Below are positions 60,701 to 64,000 of a stretch of 64,000 nucleotides of DNA, piece after piece. The translations under genes and the position numbers were made by a program. The notes below the pieces were generated by a model. That model was given only the letters and a program-made list of their open reading frames with translations. It was not told the DNA's origin and made no database searches. The DNA is from Casuarius casuarius (Eukaryota; Chordata; Aves; Casuariiformes; Casuariidae). Within the stretch, counting starts at the first letter, position 1. The number at the start of each line of letters is the position of its first letter. The DNA lies in contig PTFA01000531.1 of NCBI GenBank assembly GCA_003342895.1, positions 127,654-191,653 on the forward strand, in the 5' to 3' direction.

Positions 60701-62850
60701 TTACAGCAGGCCTTGGCAAGTGAGTTCATTTCCTCCTTCCCATTCCCAGCATGTGTATGACTGTTCCTGAAACTCACTCTTCCAAATGTGTTAGGACAGT
60801 TGATTTTGACCCTTCCCAATGCCTGTGTTCTCTCCTGCCCAGCAATAATTACTCATGTCTTGTTCCCTTCTTTAGTCCAGCTCCTGGTGACACCCCACAT
60901 CACACCTAGCCCAACAGCTTTGCCCAGACTGCTTGCATTTATCTTCTATCCTTTCTCCAAGGCAAGACCTCTCTGCAGCAACACTCTTTCCTTATTTCCC
61001 TTGTTCTCCCTCCTGCCCTATGAAATGGCACTAATTACTGGAAGAAGAGAGGAAAGTGCTGCTTTTGGAGTAGTCCTGGGTAGCTATTCAGACCCTCAGA
61101 GGCACCAGTTGGTCAGAGGGAGATCTCACCAAGCAGAGCTAATTAATCAAAGGGCTTATGTTGGCCAAACATGAGAATGATGCCATTCCCTACCAGATAT
61201 CTTCTTATTCACAGAAGATCCTGGGAGACCAACATGATTTCAGTCTGGAAGAAGAGGAAAACAGAGATGCAGCACAATTTCTGATAAGTGGAGACCCCAA
61301 ATCTAGCAGTGGATATGCCAAAATTGGGTCATAGGGCTAAAAAGGAGACACATTACATTCTAGTAGCCTCCCTAACCTCCTCAAAGCCAGCAAGCACCAT
61401 CTCCACTGATGGCTGGCACGAGTTCTGAGGAAACCTTGTTGTCAGGCTTAGTCATTCTTGTCACTGGAGAATAACCAATATTAATGCTTCTGTGATTATT
61501 TCTTCTCTTCCAAATATGCTTATGATCAGTTAAGGAATCTGACAGTCACGTCACTCAGGATGCTAAGAATACAACAAAAACAGCTTTGAAAGGAACCCTT
61601 TAACTCCTGATATTTGTGAATGAGATCCAAAGAACATTACTCATTTATTTTTCAGAAAAAAAAGCTCTTATTAACATGAACAGGCCAAATCCTGCAAGTT
61701 CTATTTTGTGACTACAGTTACACTTTCAGCTACAATTTTATGGTTTATCTGCCCATGCCAAGACTTAAACATCTCCCAGGATAATAAAAAAAAAAACACT
61801 TCTGATTTTCTATTTAAAAATCAGGCTGCCTCTAAACCACACATACAGCTCATGCCACTTCTAAAACATAAACATGTTGTTCTGTCCCTCACTTTCTTCC
61901 TTGACAACCTCAGTACAGACATTTTACTTTATGCAATATCCCTTATTTGTTTTTCCATATACCCAGCACAGAATTGAATCATTTAATAGAGGCTAACACA
62001 TTATTCTTCACTTATCTTCTCTAAAAAATGGCTTCCAGCTGACACTCTAAGTTTAATGACAAGTAATAGGGGGGGAACAGGTGGGAACCTAAGGACCCTC
62101 TGCTTGCAGCTACTGCAAATTTTTCACGAATATCTTAGGCGTTAAGACTCCTATTTCACCTGCACAAAGGAAGTTTATCTCAGTTCAAATTTCAGGCTAG
62201 TTATTCTCCTCATTTCTTAATCAGACCTATCCCCATTGCCAGCAGTTGGCTAACTCCTGTTCCTACATACAAAGATCTTTTAAACTTCTGAAGTTTTAGG
62301 TAATGCTTTACTGTCATGATGACTGATTCCTTCCTATTGGTGAGAAATTCAGAGTACCAGAAAAACAGAGAGAGTGCGGAGACATTCACTGTGCCCTCAG
62401 TACCTCTAAAATACACAGATTAAAATCTACATAACCCCATGTTTTATGTCTATAAAAGCTTAGGGTGAACCATGCTGCTGTCCCATCACTCTGCTGTACC
62501 TTGCAAATCTCCTGGTGCCCAAATACTGTATAGTGTATAAAATACACTATGCAGAAGTTTAAATGCTTTCACCAAATTGGTGCTTTTGCTTTACCTGCTT
62601 CCATATGGAATTTCACCAGATCTATTCTTGGTACGATGTTCTTCCTGCNTGGACAGTACAAACTGCTCATAGTACAGCAGGGGGCCTTAGTTAACAAGAT
62701 GGGCGTAGCTCATGTTTTTATTCAATTCTTCTGGGCATTTTTCTGACAAAGAATCATTGCTTAGAGCTCAATTCAATAATAAATACAATTCTGTTGGTTT
62801 ACAGAGCAAATAATTACTTTATGAAACGACTTTACAAGCAAGGTCAGGGA
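57720..62850. other. Intergenic region, no gene seen
   Basis: About 5 kb with no Kazal motif, RNA gene or clear retroelement that I can support. Overlapping open frames on both strands at 58090-58480 and 58504-59038 look like chance frames in GC-richer DNA. Confidence 0.4.
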
Positions 62851-62852
62851 GA

Positions 62853-62860
62853 TATATATA
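62853..62860 (+). promoter_or_regulatory. Possible TATA box of 3'-most SPINK gene
   Basis: TATATATA, next to an ambiguous base and a GA-rich run, 119 bases before the ATG at 62972. The spacing is longer than at the other genes. Confidence 0.45.
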
Positions 62861-62971
62861 TANAGAGAGAGACAGTCAACACATAGTCCTGCCAGTGAAA
62901 GCTGAGAAACATCTCTGCTGAATACAGTAGCAACAGGTTTGCAAGTAACAGACTGTCCAGCCCTCTCCACT

Positions 62972-63529
62972 ATGAAGATAGTAAGAATTGTTGCCCTTCT
63001 TGGGCTAGAGTTCCTCAGCTGTCTTTCTGGTAAGTTGTTTCTGTTGTAGCCTGTACCAATATCTCTAGTCTTCCTGAACCTTTGCCTGTCAAAACATGGG
63101 GTTATGTATGCAGCCTAAAAAAAGAGGTCAACTTTCTGGAGAAGAGACGGCGATGATTTCTCTTTTGATGAAATTCATCCTTGTGCAAATACTATAGATC
63201 TAGTGACACATCTGTCTGATTTACACTTACGAGATTTAATGAGGATAACAGTGCTGCAAGAGGAGAAAAGTTCATATCTTACTTCTTTAGTGAGTCAAAA
63301 TTTCTGTTTCCACAAACAATTGAAATATTTTATCTTAGGATATTACTTTTGGTTTACTCAGAGTAGAAGAAATTTTTGGGAAAACAATCACTTTTCAGTA
63401 GTAAGAAAGTGAATTTGGTGACTGATGGGAAATCGATGACTCCAAATGAATATGAATCAAGGATTGTAAAATTTTTATATTTTATAATCTCTGTTTTTTA
63501 TTGTAGATGTCGTTACTGGTGGTCAACGG
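62972..63529 (+). CDS. 5' end of another probable SPINK gene (partial)
   Basis: Exon 1 (62972-63029, 58 bases) encodes MKIVRIVALLGLEFLSCLS with a GTAAGT donor. Exon 2 (63507-63529, 23 bases) after TTATTGTAG encodes DVVTGGQR with a GTGAGT donor. Exon sizes, the split Asp codon and phases (1, then 0) are exactly those of the SPINK genes upstream (58 bases as in the SPINK5-like exon 1; 23 bases as in the gene at 55360). The Kazal exons would lie beyond the window, so family membership is an inference from this architecture and location. Confidence 0.65.
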
Positions 63530-64000
63530 GTGAGTGATCTTTGTAATTTAGTCTTCATTTCTAAGTCCAGATAAATAATTCATAATCACACTGTGTTCCA
63601 GAGAAGTCTTGAGAGAGAGACACAAAGAAAGAGAAAAAGTGAGAGAGAAAGGAAGAAAGAAAAGTTCCCCTAAGAATTATACTACCTCTTTTTCCAAAAA
63701 TAAGAAAATACCTGTCAGAGAAAGATATTTTACCATGTGTATGATAAAAGATGGCAATTAATAATGTAGAGTGCGATTCTGCACAGAACAGAGAGACAGC
63801 AGAAAACCTATACATTTTTTAAAATAACTACCTAAATATCTTCCCTGCCCTGATTCCCTAAGGTGTGATCATTTTTTATCGGTAATGCATGTCTACAGTA
63901 CTGAATAGCTTAACAGTGGAAATGAGCCCATGCATACTGTGAGAAACATGGTGTATTTTGCTCCCTTTCTTCACCATGGAGGAGCAATAGAGAAAAAAAA
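63530..64000 (+). other. Intron 2 of the partial SPINK gene
   Basis: Non-coding up to the window edge. A GA-rich run is at 63611-63664. No Kazal exon is present. Confidence 0.5.

Noticed and set aside
1..64000. CRISPR arrays, tRNA or rRNA genes, bacterial operons.
   Set aside because: Split genes with GT-AG introns, TATA and AATAAA signals show a vertebrate nuclear locus; no spaced direct repeats or RNA gene structures were found. The 17-bp tandem in intron 2 has no spacers.

Overview
This is a window of vertebrate nuclear DNA, almost certainly avian. All recognised genes lie on the + strand, are split by phased introns, and encode secreted Kazal-type serine protease inhibitors (SPINK family). 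Avian origin is shown by a complete ovoinhibitor gene (seven Kazal domains) and a complete ovomucoid gene (three Kazal domains), the classic egg-white inhibitors, and by degraded CR1 LINE copies. Old MIR-like SINE relics are also readable. A slowly evolving (perhaps palaeognath) bird is possible, but I cannot prove the species.

Layout. (1) 0.36-13.7 kb: a short SPINK5 (LEKTI)-like gene with three 4-Cys LEKTI-type domains, one shrunken cysteine-poor relic domain, and a terminal 6-Cys Kazal domain. Its last exon is uncertain. (2) 14-24.7 kb: no confident gene; MIR and CR1 relics and two copies of a shared upstream element. (3) 24.98-36.2 kb: ovoinhibitor, 16 exons, 473 codons. (4) 36.3-48 kb: a dead SPINK locus with a preserved 55-base signal-peptide exon, a broken Kazal exon and a frameshifted terminal exon (38.4-41.75 kb), then a weaker relic around 45.1-45.5 kb and a minus-strand CR1. 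(5) 48.6-53.8 kb: ovomucoid, 8 exons, 207 codons. (6) 55.36-57.36 kb: a single-Kazal secreted inhibitor, 79 residues, closest to ovoinhibitor domain VII. (7) 57.7-62.9 kb: no gene seen. (8) 62.97 kb onward: the signal-peptide exons of another probable SPINK gene running off the window.

Gene organisation is uniform. Exon 1 is 55 or 58 coding bases (signal peptide). Exon 2 is 20-26 bases. Each domain is then a pair of exons with a phase-2 intron inside the domain and phase-0 introns between domains, which is how domains could be added or lost without frame damage. Each gene has a TATA-like box about 77-119 bases before its ATG.

The most interesting signal is a paralogous non-coding element of roughly 150-300 bases present five times (about 19.4, 22.75, 37.7, 43.3 and 47.8 kb). 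In the ovomucoid locus and the dead locus, its AGAACA motif lies 821 and 816 bases before the ATG. In ovoinhibitor it lies 2,223 bases before the ATG, with an inserted CR1 of about 1.4-1.6 kb in between. The AP-1 consensus TGACTCA is intact only in the two copies upstream of the living egg-white genes.
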